In this document: piece after piece, positions 16,467-25,236 of the stretch
Layout of the letters: the number at the start of each line of letters is the position of its first letter
Numbering within the stretch: position 1 is the stretch's first letter
Assembly (NCBI RefSeq): GCF_018131015.1
Contig: NZ_JAFCJJ010000004.1
Location: forward strand, 1 to 64,000
Reading direction: 5' to 3'
Source of the DNA: Bradyrhizobium diazoefficiens
Lineage (GTDB): Bacteria; Pseudomonadota; Alphaproteobacteria; Rhizobiales; Xanthobacteraceae
Length of the DNA: 64,000 nt
Notes under the pieces: model-generated
Told to the model about the DNA's origin: nothing
What the model saw: only the letters and a program-made list of their open reading frames with translations
Databases searched by the model: none
Program-made: the position numbers and the translations under genes

Positions 16467-16829
16467 TCGTTGCCTCAAATCGAGTCCAGCCAACTTCGAT
16501 GATGCGTTGACGGGTCTCCAATGCTGGGCGCTCGACATTTAACGGCCACAACCCTGCCGCGCACGCTGGGCGGGCCGGGGATCTCCGCACACGGGGCCGG
16601 AAGGTAGCGGTCGCAACCGAGCCGGGCAAGGGGTGATGTCATGTCTCAACCGATCGCGGCCACGCAGGTCAAGGCGATTCGCTCTGAGACTTTGGTTTGA
16701 GCGGCATGAGCAGTCGGGCGCGCCCCCGCTGACGCGACCCGCAGGTCGCGAATTTTCGAGTGGCACTACCAACCCAAGGAAGATATTGCCGCAGCCGCGG
16801 CAGAGCAGCAGTAAGCGGGGGTCGGAATA
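16467..16829. other. Gap between acyltransferases and phage lysis genes
   Basis: No confident gene. A 19-codon ATG frame with GGGG-type Shine-Dalgarno starts near 16640 on the plus strand; it is too short to support. Confidence 0.3.
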
Positions 16830-16997
16830 ATGCCAGGTCAAACCTCCCTCGATGCCGATGCACGGACCAAACTCGTCATCGGCTCCCAGGTCTGCGAGAT
16901 CCAGGCTTTGCAGGACAAAGTCGCGGCGCTGGAAATGCAGATCGCCGCCAAAGACGCCGAACTCGCGGCGCTCAAGGCCGCGCAATCGCCGGCCTGA
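16830..16997 (+). CDS. Small coiled-coil phage protein
   Basis: A 55-residue protein starting MPGQTSLDADARTKLVIGSQ. The C-terminal half (VAALEMQIAAKDAELAALKA) is a heptad-like coiled coil with leucine/alanine periodicity. A GGGG-containing Shine-Dalgarno lies 8-12 bases upstream. It sits just before the endolysin remnant in the same direction. Function unknown; a small accessory protein of the lysis region is possible. Confidence 0.5.
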   Translation: MPGQTSLDADARTKLVIGSQVCEIQALQDKVAALEMQIAAKDAELAALKAAQSPA

Positions 16998-17084
16998 TCC
17001 CGCCTAGGTCACAAGCAGCGCGAATTCCGTCGCGGGTGACCGTCGCAGACTTTCGTCACGCACACAAACCGAGGGGGCTTCGCC

Positions 17085-17914
17085 ATGTATCAGTGGCCGA
17101 TGGACAATAAGCGTGCGTTGATCGCGTTCTACGGCAATCCGGGGCCGGAGGCGGAGCGGCAGCTCGTCAAGGTCGTGCCGCCGTTCCAGATGTACTACAA
17201 CAAGGAGCCGCTCAAGCATCCGCTCTTTCACCGCAGGGCGGCTCCGGCGCTGGCGGCTGCGCTCGACGACATCTGGCGCTATGTCGGCCACGACCAGGGG
17301 CGGCTCGATCATGACGGCGTGTCGTCGACCGCCGGCACCTATTGCTGCCGCAAGATCAGCGGTTCGAGCCGCTGGTCCAACCACGCCTTCGGCGGCGCCA
17401 TCGACCTGGACGCCGCGCACAAAGGTTTCTATGCCGGCAAGGGTACCACTCCCGCAGTATGTGATCGATGCCTTCGATCGCGTCGGCTTCCGCTGGGGCG
17501 GCAAAACTACAAGGGCCGTACCGATCCCATGCATTTCGAGGCTGCGACGATGGCCGGCCGCATCCGGTCGCGCTGTTCGATGCGCCTGAGATGCCGGAGG
17601 ACAGCTTCGAGGCCTACGACGGCGAGGCGCACACCATGGGCGTCACCTTCGCCGACCTCGGCGGCGCGCAGGAGGACGAGGCGGCGCTGCGCGACAATCG
17701 CGACGCCGGCGGCGCTGCCTCGCCTGGTGTCTTCGGCCGCGTGCGCAACTGGATCACCGCCGGCGCCTCGACGCTCGGCATCTCTAGCAACTGGCGGATC
17801 GCGGCGACGCTGCTCGCCTTCGTTCTGCTGCTGATCATCGGCGGCTTCGCTGTCGCGCTGTGGCTGTTTGGCAAGCAGCGCGTTGCCGATTTCATCGCTC
17901 GGCACATTGCGTAA
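17085..17914 (+). pseudogene. Phage endolysin, M15 peptidase with C-terminal membrane anchor, frameshifted
   Basis: The N-terminal part reads to GAIDLDAAHKGFYAGKG with the zinc-ligand motif SNHAFGGAIDLD (M15/VanY type, peptidoglycan L-Ala-D-Glu or D-Ala peptidase). Then the frame shifts near 17449 (QYVIDAFDRVGFRWGG in another frame), returns near 17505 (GRTDPMHFEA, third ligand His) and shifts again near 17565 (VALFDAPEMPEDSFEAYDGE). The last frame ends with a membrane helix, AATLLAFVLLLIIGGFAVAL, then FIARHIA. Three indels mean no full product unless these are sequencing errors. Confidence 0.75.
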
Positions 17915-17923
17915 GGCGCGGCC

Positions 17924-18589
17924 ATGCTCGCCGACCTGTTCTGGGATGTCGCGACCTCGGATTGGGCGCTTGCCGCGCTCGCCCTGATCGTGCTCGCGGC
18001 CTTTGCGGTCGCGCCCCTGACCGGCCTGGTCAGGCGGTTCTGGCCGTCCGCCTATGCCTACGACAAGTCCGCCGGCCTCATCAACGTGCTGGCCGCGGCG
18101 CTGCTGTTCTTTCTGGTCGGCTTTCGCGTCTCAGACGAGCGCGCCGAGGCGGCACGGCTGCGCGTGGACCTCGCCGGCCGCGAGGCCGAGCTGCAGCAGC
18201 TGCAATCGACGGCTGACGATGCCGAGGTGTTGAAGCGCAGGGCCGAGGAGGCCGCCACGAAGGCGCAGGGGGAGTTGGATGACTACAGGAAAACCTATGC
18301 CGACAATGTGCAGGCGGCTTGCGCCTTTACTGCTGACGATATTGAGCGGCTGCGCAAGCTCACCCGAGCGCCCGCCGCTGGCCTCCGGCAGCCTTCAGCT
18401 CTCGACGAATGCGAGCGCCTGGCTTCCGACGTCGCTGATCCGCTCGAGGACGGGCGGCTTTCCGCCGGCGGCAATCCCAAGCGCGGGGTCGGCGAGTATC
18501 GCGTCGCGCTCGGCGCCGCGCGGCAGAACCTTATCGCGACGCGGGAATGCCAGCAGCGCCAGCGCAAGCGGCTTGGGGGTGCGGAGTGA
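17924..18589 (+). CDS. Inner-membrane spanin-like protein (Rz type)
   Basis: A protein of 221 residues. Two hydrophobic segments (about 14-34 and 50-66) are followed by a long coiled coil (about 72-135, ERAEAARLRVDLAGREAELQ onward) and a basic C-terminus (RQRKRLGGAE). A lipoprotein gene is embedded in its 3' half in another frame (18279-18650), the arrangement of Rz/Rz1 spanins that fuse inner and outer membranes in the last step of phage lysis. The two membrane segments are unusual for an i-spanin; a holin/spanin combination is possible. Confidence 0.55.
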   Translation: MLADLFWDVATSDWALAALALIVLAAFAVAPLTGLVRRFWPSAYAYDKSAGLINVLAAALLFFLVGFRVSDERAEAARLRVDLAGREAELQQLQSTADDAEVLKRRAEEAATKAQGELDDYRKTYADNVQAACAFTADDIERLRKLTRAPAAGLRQPSALDECERLASDVADPLEDGRLSAGGNPKRGVGEYRVALGAARQNLIATRECQQRQRKRLGGAE

Positions 18590-18650
18590 CGGAAATGGTA
18601 TCGATCCAGGCGGCGCTGCGCGACATGGCAAAATTGATCGGCGGGCTTGA
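18279..18650 (+). CDS. Embedded outer-membrane spanin-like lipoprotein (Rz1 type)
   Basis: A frame inside the Rz-like gene. It starts at an ATG preceded by AGGGGGAG, then MTTGKPMPTMCRRLAPLLLT runs into ILSGC, a signal peptide ending in a lipobox (LSG-C, Cys about residue 25). The mature start CASSPERPPLASG is Pro/Ser rich, as in Rz1. The frame continues 123 residues, longer than most Rz1 proteins, and overlaps the following gene. The signal sequence, lipobox, embedded position and strong ribosome site together make this more than a shadow frame. Confidence 0.55.
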   Translation: MTTGKPMPTMCRRLAPLLLTILSGCASSPERPPLASGSLQLSTNASAWLPTSLIRSRTGGFPPAAIPSAGSASIASRSAPRGRTLSRRGNASSASASGLGVRSDGNGIDPGGAARHGKIDRRA

Positions 18651-18957
18651 GTCCTCGGTCACAAGCCTCACGATCCAGTGGCGACAGCAGGACGAGAAGG
18701 CCTCGCTCGGCCGCCGCGATCTGCACCAGAAGATCGATGCTGCGCTGGTCGAATTGACCGCGATCGACGGCCGCGTCACCGCGGCGATCGCCGACATCGC
18801 CGAGATGCGGCCGACCGTCGATGCCATCCGGGATGCGCGGCTGCAGGCAGCCGGCGCCGTCAAGGCGGGCCACAGGCTGGGGCGCGGGGTCTATTGGCTG
18901 GCGACGGCGCTGACGCTCGGGGTGGGCTGGGTGATGTCCCATTGGCTCGACGTCTAG
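18586..18957 (+). CDS. DUF1515-like phage protein
   Basis: About 123 residues. The start GTG at 18586 overlaps the stop of the Rz-like gene (GTGA) and follows GGGGGT; an ATG at 18595 is the alternative. The middle is a coiled coil (LGRRDLHQKIDAALVELTAI); the C-terminus is a membrane helix (YWLATALTLGVGWVMSHWLD). The layout recalls DUF1515 proteins found in rhizobial prophages. Probably a small membrane-bound component of the lysis region. Confidence 0.55.
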   Translation: MTEMVSIQAALRDMAKLIGGLESSVTSLTIQWRQQDEKASLGRRDLHQKIDAALVELTAIDGRVTAAIADIAEMRPTVDAIRDARLQAAGAVKAGHRLGRGVYWLATALTLGVGWVMSHWLDV

Positions 18958-18967
18958 GTGGGTGGAA

Positions 18968-19243
18968 ATGAAGCTCGAGCCGCAGAACCTGCGCGATGGC
19001 CTTGAGGCGGTCGCGCTCGGCAATGCCGCCATCCAGATCCTGATCGGCAGGGCGGTCGTGGTCGCAATCTGCACGCTGATGGCCGCGGCGCAGGAGCTGC
19101 GCGCCGGCATCTCGGCCGCGGTTGGCTGGCGCTGGCGCTGGTCGGTGCCGTGCTTGCGGCCGCGGCCGCGATCGACGCCGCCACGCCGGCCGCCTCCTGC
19201 GACCGGCGCTTTGCGGAGCAGGGGGCGGCTGTTCGCTGTTTAG
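18968..19243 (+). CDS. Small hypothetical protein at the end of the lysis region, possibly frameshifted
   Basis: A 91-residue frame with a GGTGG Shine-Dalgarno. Residues 1-45 (LEPQNLRDGLEAVALGNAAI, then ILIGRAVVVAICTLM) look natural. After about 19120 it becomes Arg/Pro rich, while another frame reads LALALVGAVLAAAAAIDAAT, a credible membrane helix, so an indel or a second overlapping gene is likely. Function unknown. Confidence 0.35.
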   Translation: MKLEPQNLRDGLEAVALGNAAIQILIGRAVVVAICTLMAAAQELRAGISAAVGWRWRWSVPCLRPRPRSTPPRRPPPATGALRSRGRLFAV

Positions 19244-19493
19244 GTAAGCTTACGAGAGCCGAATTTAGGGTCGAGCGATGTCCCGTCACCCGACACCCAT
19301 TCCATGACGTCGCCGGACATCATGTTGAGAAACTCCAAAACGCGCTCTCAAGATCGGTGCGCGAGAGGAACTCGGCGTCGGGAACGCGCAGCCTGATAAG
19401 TTCCCTTGCCTTTTGGTCGTCAGGCTCGGCGACGGTGAATTGTCGCACCCGGACAGCTGACTTGATCCAATAATTCGCACCAACAATTTTCAT
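19240..19493 (-). pseudogene. Small conserved protein, frameshifted
   Basis: From the ATG at 19493, with AGGAG 7 bases upstream, the frame reads MKIVGANYWIKSAVRVRQFT to a stop at 19320 (57 residues, ending LESAFWSFST). One base shift lets it continue as NMMSGDVMEWVSGDGTSLDP and KFGSRKLT to a stop at 19240. The strong ribosome site and the sensible continuation indicate a gene of about 84 residues broken by one indel. Function unknown. Confidence 0.5.
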
Positions 19494-19495
19494 TC

Positions 19496-19969
19496 TTAAC
19501 TCCTTTGAACTGCCTCTGGAGAGGCACCTAACGCAAATCCGTGAGAGCTGGGATCAAGAAGTTGCGAGCGAAAAGAGTCAAAAAGCGGGTCAGAATTCCC
19601 GCGACATCGCCGGGTGCGTCCGGTTCTTGACCTTGATCCATTCCCGGGTTCGGCCGGCAATATGGCGGCGATCGCGCCGTTTGGAGACGATGCCCTCGAG
19701 GCCCATCCCGCAGGCGGCGCGGAACAGGTCCGGGCCGATCTCGCCAGGCTCGAATGGCGCGACGAACATTCCCTCCGGCCGGCCGCGCACTCTGCGGCGT
19801 CTTGGACGGTGCGGATTTGTTCGGCGCGTTTGGCAAGAGCCTCATAGGTGGCCGCGACTTTCCTGAGTGACCTTCTGGTTTGCTCGAAGTCGCAGTTGTC
19901 GGCTTTGGTCCGGAACTCTTCGGCTCGCATCCGCCAGTATCGGGGCGGATGCATTCGTTCGATCCCCAT
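19496..19969 (-). CDS. Conserved small rhizobial protein with an out-of-frame C-terminal extension
   Basis: Residues 1-60 (MGIERMHPPRYWRMRAEEFR, then ADNCDFEQTRRSLRKVAATY and EALAKRAEQIRTVQD) look like a small helical protein I associate with bradyrhizobial genomes; its function is unknown. The remaining 97 residues are the wrong frame of a DNA ligase remnant (19590-19790), so the native stop is lost and the gene is fused to debris. Confidence 0.45.
   Translation of the reverse strand: MGIERMHPPRYWRMRAEEFRTKADNCDFEQTRRSLRKVAATYEALAKRAEQIRTVQDAAECAAGRRECSSRHSSLARSARTCSAPPAGWASRASSPNGAIAAILPAEPGNGSRSRTGRTRRCRGNSDPLFDSFRSQLLDPSSHGFALGASPEAVQRS
19590..19790 (-). pseudogene. ATP-dependent DNA ligase C-terminal fragment
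   Basis: The frame reads FEPGEIGPDLFRAACGMGLE, then GIVSKRRDRRHIAGRTREWI and KVKNRTHPAMSREF. GLEGIVSKR and WIKVKN are motifs IV and V of ATP-dependent ligases (LigD/LigC type). The adenylation lysine and N-terminal domain are absent, so this is a fragment of about 60 residues. Confidence 0.65.
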
Positions 19970-20021
19970 GTCTCACTCCGCACCATTCCTGCTGGTGCTA
20001 GCCGTTTCAGGCTACGCGTCC

Positions 20022-20429
20022 TTAACGAATATTGAACCTCAAAGTTGCGCGGAACGGAACTAGGACACTCCTAAAAGCAAGGTCGCGAGGTAGGCGTCGG
20101 GAACTTGATCTAGCGCTGCCAAGGCCGGCTGGGTCGCTCTGGATAGCTCGGGCTTCCCTGATCTGGTTGTAGCTGATCAGTGCGTGCAGCTCCTCCCATG
20201 CGGTCCGGAACTGAGCCTTGGCCGCATCGAGGCTGCCGGCGCGTCCGCGGTGCGAGGAGGGCTGCGGCACGTTGGGCAGGAAGCATGACCATGACCAGGC
20301 GTCATGACCGCCGACGGCAGCGGCCTTGAAGATGCGGCCAATCGGGAGTTCGTCCCAGATCACGACATAGTCGTCTGGCGCGGTCCGGCCGCCGATCACG
20401 CTGCGGCGGAGGGTGAGGTCGGAGCACAT
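20022..20429 (-). CDS. Conserved hypothetical protein, possibly with altered C-terminus
   Basis: About 135 residues from the ATG at 20429; a TTG at 20468 is an alternative. The core DDYVVIWDELPIGRIFKAAA, WSWSCFLPNVPQPSSHRGRA and DAAKAQFRTAWEELHALIS resembles a small soluble family frequent in Bradyrhizobium mobile regions. The last 30 residues (SRRLPRDLAFRSVLVPFRAT) look non-native. Function unknown. Confidence 0.45.
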   Translation of the reverse strand: MCSDLTLRRSVIGGRTAPDDYVVIWDELPIGRIFKAAAVGGHDAWSWSCFLPNVPQPSSHRGRAGSLDAAKAQFRTAWEELHALISYNQIREARAIQSDPAGLGSARSSSRRLPRDLAFRSVLVPFRATLRFNIR

Positions 20430-20577
20430 GCGGCCGAACTCATAGCGGCTATTCTGGCTCGGGGACAATAACGAGAACGCCGCAACGATATCGCAACGAA
20501 ATGGCCCAAACGGGCGTGAACAAAACGTGGCGGAAGCCTATGCCAGAGCTAGAAAAATCAAGGAGTTAGAAAAAACC

Positions 20578-20629
20578 CACTGCGTTCGGGACGCAGGGGT
20601 CGCAGGTTCGAATCCTGCCACTCCGACCA
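20578..20629 (+). other. attR-like duplication of the tRNA-Pro 3' end
   Basis: Exact 52-base copy of 13233-13284. It lacks the D-arm and 5' acceptor strand, so it cannot fold into a tRNA; preceding bases (AAAAACC) differ from the tRNA. Confidence 0.8.
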
Positions 20630-21299
20630 GCCATCACAATGGCTTAGCTTGACCGCCGGGACCCGTTCTGGGGCGCGTTTTGCACGCATTTTGAACGCGG
20701 GTCCACCCCTTGGTTCTGGGCTCTGCCCGGCAAGCGGGTGTCCGGACGTGGAGAAGATGGTCCACCAAGCGGCCCGATGCTTGAGGGGAACTCCTGGCTG
20801 AGGAGTTCTCGGCCGAACAGATGCTCAGAACGTCACCCTCAAAGATGATGCGTCAATGGCGCTCGCCACGCAGCGCGAGGGTGTCGTTCTCAGTTTATCG
20901 TCACCGCGTACTCGAGGTCGATGATCGTGACGCGTCCTCCCGCGGTGAGTAGACGGTATCATGACACCGTGAGCGCCAAGAGACAAGCCAGAAATCTTCA
21001 ATCGCACGTTGAACATTGCGAGTTGCTTGACCGACCAACGAAGAAGAAACGTGGTCGGCACGACCAGATCCTCCGACTGGAAGAAGATGAGGAGACCAAG
21101 GGGCCTCGCACGTTTCCGATTCGGGTGCATTGCAAAGACAGCGCTTGCGAACCGACTTTTTGAAAAGTGCGAAAAATCTTCCCTTTGATGGTTTAGATCA
21201 CACGTCAGATATGCTTATCGTGTTAGGCGTGTTCGCGCGTTCGAAGCTGGCAGGCTTTTGATTCCCCCCTTATTTTGGCGTTTTGAACAGGAGATGCTC
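20630..21299. other. Gene-poor segment beyond the island
   Basis: No reading frame here has family-like features. AT content rises just before the beta-helix gene at 21300, where its promoter must lie. Confidence 0.3.
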
Positions 21300-22163
21300 A
21301 TGTCGAAGATGTTTGCGTGGTTTTTCGCTTTGTGTGTTGCGATTTTGGTCGGGCTTCCGACCGGCGCATACGCCCAGGCGACGCGCACCTGGGTTTCCGG
21401 CGTCGGCGACGACGTCAATCCGTGCAGCCGCACTGCCCCCTGCAAGACGTTTGCCGGCGCGATCTCGAAGACCGCCGCGGGTGGTGAGATCGACGTGCTC
21501 GATCCCGGTGGCTTCGGCACCGTCACGATCACCAAGGCCATCACGATCGACGGCGGCAGTACCTTTGCGTCGATCCTGGCGTCGGCCACAAACGGCATCA
21601 ATGTGAACGCCGGTGCAGCGGACGTTGTCATTCTGCGTAACCTGAGCATCAACGGCGCCGGCACGACCCTCGGCCTCAACGGGATCAATTTCCTGGCCGG
21701 CCGACGGCTCATCATCGAGAACTGCACCATCGAGAATTTCTCGCAGGCGGGGATCAACATCCGGCCCTCGACCAGTGGCGCGAACACGTTTGTCTCGCAT
21801 GTCAGCATCAAGGGAGCCACGCCCGGCCTCGAGATCTCGACCCTCAACGCAGCCGGCGGGATCTCTGCCTTCGTGTCGAACACGAGCGTCACGCAAGCCA
21901 CTGGTCTGGGGTTCTCGGCCGTCGTGCCCGCTGGAAAGCCCAGCCTCGGCATGGTCGTCGACCGGATCAACGCGACGTTTGTGGGTACTGGGGTCAGTGC
22001 GAACGGTGCCGGCGCCGTGATCATAATGGGCAATTCCGTCGTGACCACCAACGGAATCGGCGTAAGCCAGGCAGGCGGTGGCAGTGTCGTGTCCTTCAAG
22101 AACAACGAGATCTTTGGCAATGCCACCGACGGAACCCCGCTGACTGGCGTCACGTTGCAGTAA
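21300..22163 (+). CDS. Secreted right-handed beta-helix protein
   Basis: A protein of 287 residues starting MSKMFAW, with AGGAG upstream. The signal peptide ends at AYA-Q (about 25). The mature protein starts TRTWVSGVGDDVNPCSRTAP, then CKTFAGAI, the usual opening of DUF1565/PbH1 proteins, and continues as repeated short strands rich in Gly, Asn and Val (ILRNLSINGAG, LIIENCTIENFSQAGI, VVTTNGIGVSQAGGG). Such folds bind or cleave polysaccharides, but no lyase residues can be named. A perfect terminator follows. Confidence 0.75.
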   Translation: MSKMFAWFFALCVAILVGLPTGAYAQATRTWVSGVGDDVNPCSRTAPCKTFAGAISKTAAGGEIDVLDPGGFGTVTITKAITIDGGSTFASILASATNGINVNAGAADVVILRNLSINGAGTTLGLNGINFLAGRRLIIENCTIENFSQAGINIRPSTSGANTFVSHVSIKGATPGLEISTLNAAGGISAFVSNTSVTQATGLGFSAVVPAGKPSLGMVVDRINATFVGTGVSANGAGAVIIMGNSVVTTNGIGVSQAGGGSVVSFKNNEIFGNATDGTPLTGVTLQ

Positions 22164-22189
22164 TCTTGCCGATCGGCTGATACGACCAA

Positions 22190-22226
22190 CATGAGACCCC
22201 CTGCATCGGATGCAGGGGGTCTCATG
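22190..22226. terminator. Strong hairpin terminator
   Basis: A perfect 17-base stem (CATGAGACCCCCTGCAT) with a 3-base loop (CGG), 26 bases after the beta-helix stop codon. It is followed by a short T-containing stretch (CCGTTTGGTT), not a strong T run. Confidence 0.8.
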
Positions 22227-22384
22227 CCGTTTGGTTCTGAACGATCTGATAAAGGTCGGCACGCTTGTGCAGGCGGGGCTCGCATCGGGCAATCCCTCAA
22301 TCGACTTTCCAAATGGCGGACATGGTCTCGCGTTCTCGCGGCCGGATTGGTCCGAGCTTGCCGTTTCGTTCGCGCCCTTTCTAG

Positions 22385-22927
22385 TTGCATCGCAGCTCTG
22401 CTAACGAGCAGATCCGTGAAGCCCGCAGGAGTCGCCGGCGATCCGGCGAGTCCGTCGTGATGACCGACGAGAAGGAGGCTGCGGTGGAAGCGCTGCGCGC
22501 CGAGTACGAGCGTCTCGACCGAGAGCATTCCGATGCCGACATCCTTCCCGAGGGCATAGATCAGCGCCTTAGCGAGTTCGAGACGACCCTTGCCGAACTC
22601 GATGAGCGGCCGGTCCAGTACAATCCTGAAGAAAACGCGCGCGCGGGTGCCTTGCGTCAGCACCGACGCGTCGGGGGCGCTGCGGATCGAGGGCGGCTCG
22701 ATGTTGCCGCTGCCGGCTGGTGGCCGACCGTTGACAACTATCTCGGGCGGGTGACCAAGGCGCGCATCCCGCAAAGCCGTCCGGGAGCCAAGGGCGAGAC
22801 CGCGGCTCAGCTCACCGAGCACCTGAAGACGTGCGAGATGGCGGAGCGGGCGCAAGAACTCCTTACTGGCGCTCGCTGGCTTCCAGAGCCGCTGAGCACG
22901 CGTGATCGGTCTCTCGGCGCGATATGA
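22385..22927 (+). pseudogene. ParB-like nuclease/partition protein, decayed
   Basis: Fragments of a rhizobial ParB-like protein are visible in order: DEKEAAVEALRAEYERLDRE, then LSEFETTLAELDERPVQYNP and EENARAG; then, out of frame, STDASGALRIEGGSMLPLPA; then GAKGETAAQLTEHLKTCEMA and ERAQELLTGARWLPEPL, which matches the typical C-terminal end. The N-terminal ParB domain and much of the middle are missing, so this is a remnant, probably of a plasmid- or island-borne gene. Confidence 0.55.
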
Positions 22928-24327
22928 CGTTTGAATCTGGCCCGATCTCCCCGTCCGCTTCGGGGGAGAACGCGCCAATCGGGCTAAGAGGCTTGGTCAG
23001 CACCTTCGCCGAGGCGCATCTGATCGGCACTAGTCAGGACAACCGAACCGCTCGCGCTCGGTCCATGAAGGCCAATACCTCCTTGTTTGTCTTGCTCCGA
23101 GTTCCTGGCTTCTGCGGACTTACGCTTTGAACTACCAGTCGGATTACTTTCGCTGGGGCGAACGGGTAGTTTCTTTCTTTATCTTTGGTCAGCGCCGGGG
23201 CTTGTCTCCCCTGTTATCTAGTGGTAGCGGCGTAAGCCGCAGTTTGTGCTGGCCACCGGCGTTGCCTTGTTTCATCTTCTCACGCTCGCGCTAGACGGTT
23301 GAAGAAAGCGTCCCCACGCGCATTGCTCTCTAGTCCGCCCCGTCACGCGGGCGGCGGTCAGCGCTCTGGCCATATCGTGCCTCCCATGCCGCAGCGCTCG
23401 GCAGCGTCGAAACATCCAAATGATTGCCGATTAGCTCCGACAGCTTCATGCGACCGCCGTGGAAGGCAGGAAGCCTCCGCAAGAGCCTTCAGCGCCATTT
23501 CAAGCTCCCTGTTCTTGGTCATCTCCAAAGCCCTCATCTCATCCCAGAATTAGGAGCGCTTCCAGCCTTCTGCAAACCCGGCAAATATCTGCAGTCGGTC
23601 GCAGGCGAGTGCAGAGATTGCAGGGATCACACTTGTGCACCCAGCGGTGCAGATAATTCAGATAACAGGAAAATTAAGGTCAGATTGCGAATGGTAATTC
23701 GAGAAGCTCGGCGCTCAATAAATGGCGAGGCGGCGGCATGAGCTAAGCGACACGCGGGAACGATCTCGGGCGGAGGCTTTGTAGACGCGTCAGCCGCTCT
23801 AGGCGGCGGCCGTCTATGATGTCTGCGAACGCTGCATACAACGGAGCCTCGATATGGCGCGGAGACTAACAATTAAGCCTCAGTACTTTGCGACCACCTC
23901 TGCAGGTCGGTAGGAACCGTCACCAAAGCCCGCCTTGACGGGCAGATTTAAGTTTTGCTTTACGCTCTCTCGCACCGATGACCCGATGGGGGATGGGCCT
24001 TGACGCTCACCCAGGTGAACTGACCAATCACTCAACATTCCTGATCGAGCACAAATGAGCAATCGCGGAGCCAGCTACCTGGATCCCTGCTGCCATCCGT
24101 TCTCTCTGTCCAGCACAGGGGATTTGAGCCTTCTGGCCGATCTGCAAATTCAGGCGCGCCCCGAACGGACCAATTGCGGCGGCACCGTCTCCACAAGCAG
24201 CTGCATCCGCGGCCTTCATCAATATCGAAGTTGACGGGTCCAAACAAGTTGGAAATTTTCTCCCACGATGTTGTTGAGCTCATCGCCGTGACAAAGTAAG
24301 TAGGTCGTCTATCAATAAGGTGCCGCC
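22928..24327. other. 1.4 kb without a recognisable gene
   Basis: Only short frames without family features occur. It separates decayed mobile DNA from the polysaccharide region. I found no RNA gene or intact insertion sequence. Confidence 0.3.
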
Positions 24328-25236
24328 ATGGGATTTTTTTCAGACATTTCGAGCGAACAATTTATTGCTCAGGCAAATCAATTGAGGGCCTCGGACCCCT
24401 CCATCGAGGTGCTGTATTATATGCTTGGCGGGGAACGCTACTTGGAATGGGCTCACTCCGCAGGGCTGTCAAAACACGAAGGATTGCGGGTTGCTTCGCC
24501 ACCGATCCCACCGCTCAACCTTCGCTCAATCACAGCAGCGGATGCCGAACCAGTTTTTCTCTGGAGTGGAGTTTTCGACGCGAATGTGTTTCATGAGCTC
24601 TTCCGGAAGAACTGGCGTGGCAGCAGCGACAAGCCGGCCGTCCTCGATTTCGGCTGCGGTTGTGGGCGGATGACGCGTTTCTTGGGAGGGCATCCTCATC
24701 TGCGGGTTCACGGTAGCGATATCAACAAAGTGCTGGTGAGGTGGTGCCAGGAGAATTTGCCAACGGTGAGCACGGCCGTTAACGGAGCAATGCCCCCGCT
24801 GGACTTCCCTGATGGGACCTTCGACTTCCTTTACTCGTTTTCGATCTTCACGCATATTCCCGAGAGGTCGATGGGAATTTGGTTGAAAGAGATAAAGCGG
24901 GTTCTGAGATCGAAGGGCCTTGCCATAGTCACGACGCATGGCCCAGCGGCGCTTGACATTATTGCCGGGTCAGAAATTCATCAGAGTATGTTTCGCCTGT
25001 CATCCGATGGCGCCAGGGAGATAAAGAAGAGCCTCCCGTCCATCGGCTTCAAATATCTGCGCCTTGATCAAGACGTGCTCGACGCTGCCAACGCCGGAGA
25101 CGATTACGGCCAGAGCTTCGCTGACCACGAATATATCCGCAGGGAATGGCCCAAAGCTGGCGTCGAGGTTGCTGAGATCATCCCCGGTGGAGCGCGCGGC
25201 TGGCAGGACATTGTGATCCTGCACAACCCTGATTGA
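24328..25236 (+). CDS. Class I SAM-dependent methyltransferase
   Basis: A protein of 302 residues. SAM-binding motif I is VLDFGCGCGRMTRFL (about 104-118) and the acidic strand end follows in RVHGSDIN; the post-motif PDGTFDFLYSFSIFTHI is typical of methyltransf_11/25 proteins. The N-terminal 95 residues are a family-specific extension. It is the only intact gene on the plus strand in this part of the polysaccharide region, and it resembles the 29633-30424 enzyme in layout. Likely methylates a sugar or a nucleotide-sugar precursor; the acceptor is unknown. Confidence 0.8.
   Translation: MGFFSDISSEQFIAQANQLRASDPSIEVLYYMLGGERYLEWAHSAGLSKHEGLRVASPPIPPLNLRSITAADAEPVFLWSGVFDANVFHELFRKNWRGSSDKPAVLDFGCGCGRMTRFLGGHPHLRVHGSDINKVLVRWCQENLPTVSTAVNGAMPPLDFPDGTFDFLYSFSIFTHIPERSMGIWLKEIKRVLRSKGLAIVTTHGPAALDIIAGSEIHQSMFRLSSDGAREIKKSLPSIGFKYLRLDQDVLDAANAGDDYGQSFADHEYIRREWPKAGVEVAEIIPGGARGWQDIVILHNPD

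Larger units (their letters stand above)
13285..20629. mobile_element. Decayed prophage/genomic-island remnant inserted at tRNA-Pro
   Basis: Bounded by the intact tRNA and a 52-base copy of its 3' end. Contents are a broken tail fibre, two acyltransferases, a small coiled-coil protein, a broken M15 endolysin, a spanin pair, a DUF1515-like protein and several degraded rhizobial ORFs. No integrase, capsid, portal or terminase is visible, so it is either a remnant or a satellite-like element. Many small indels and one nonsense codon indicate decay. Positions 13285-13439 carry only short fragments with no clear gene. Confidence 0.75.

Noticed and set aside
20470..20577. Integrase C-terminus next to attR
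   Set aside because: A plus-strand frame runs into the att core, but no tyrosine-recombinase motif (R..HxxR..Y) can be seen.
20578..20629. Second tRNA-Pro gene
   Set aside because: Only the 3' 52 bases are present; the 5' acceptor strand and D-arm are missing.
21215..22978. 587-residue frame opposite the beta-helix gene
   Set aside because: Spans a strong terminator and unrelated features; composition typical of an antisense shadow.
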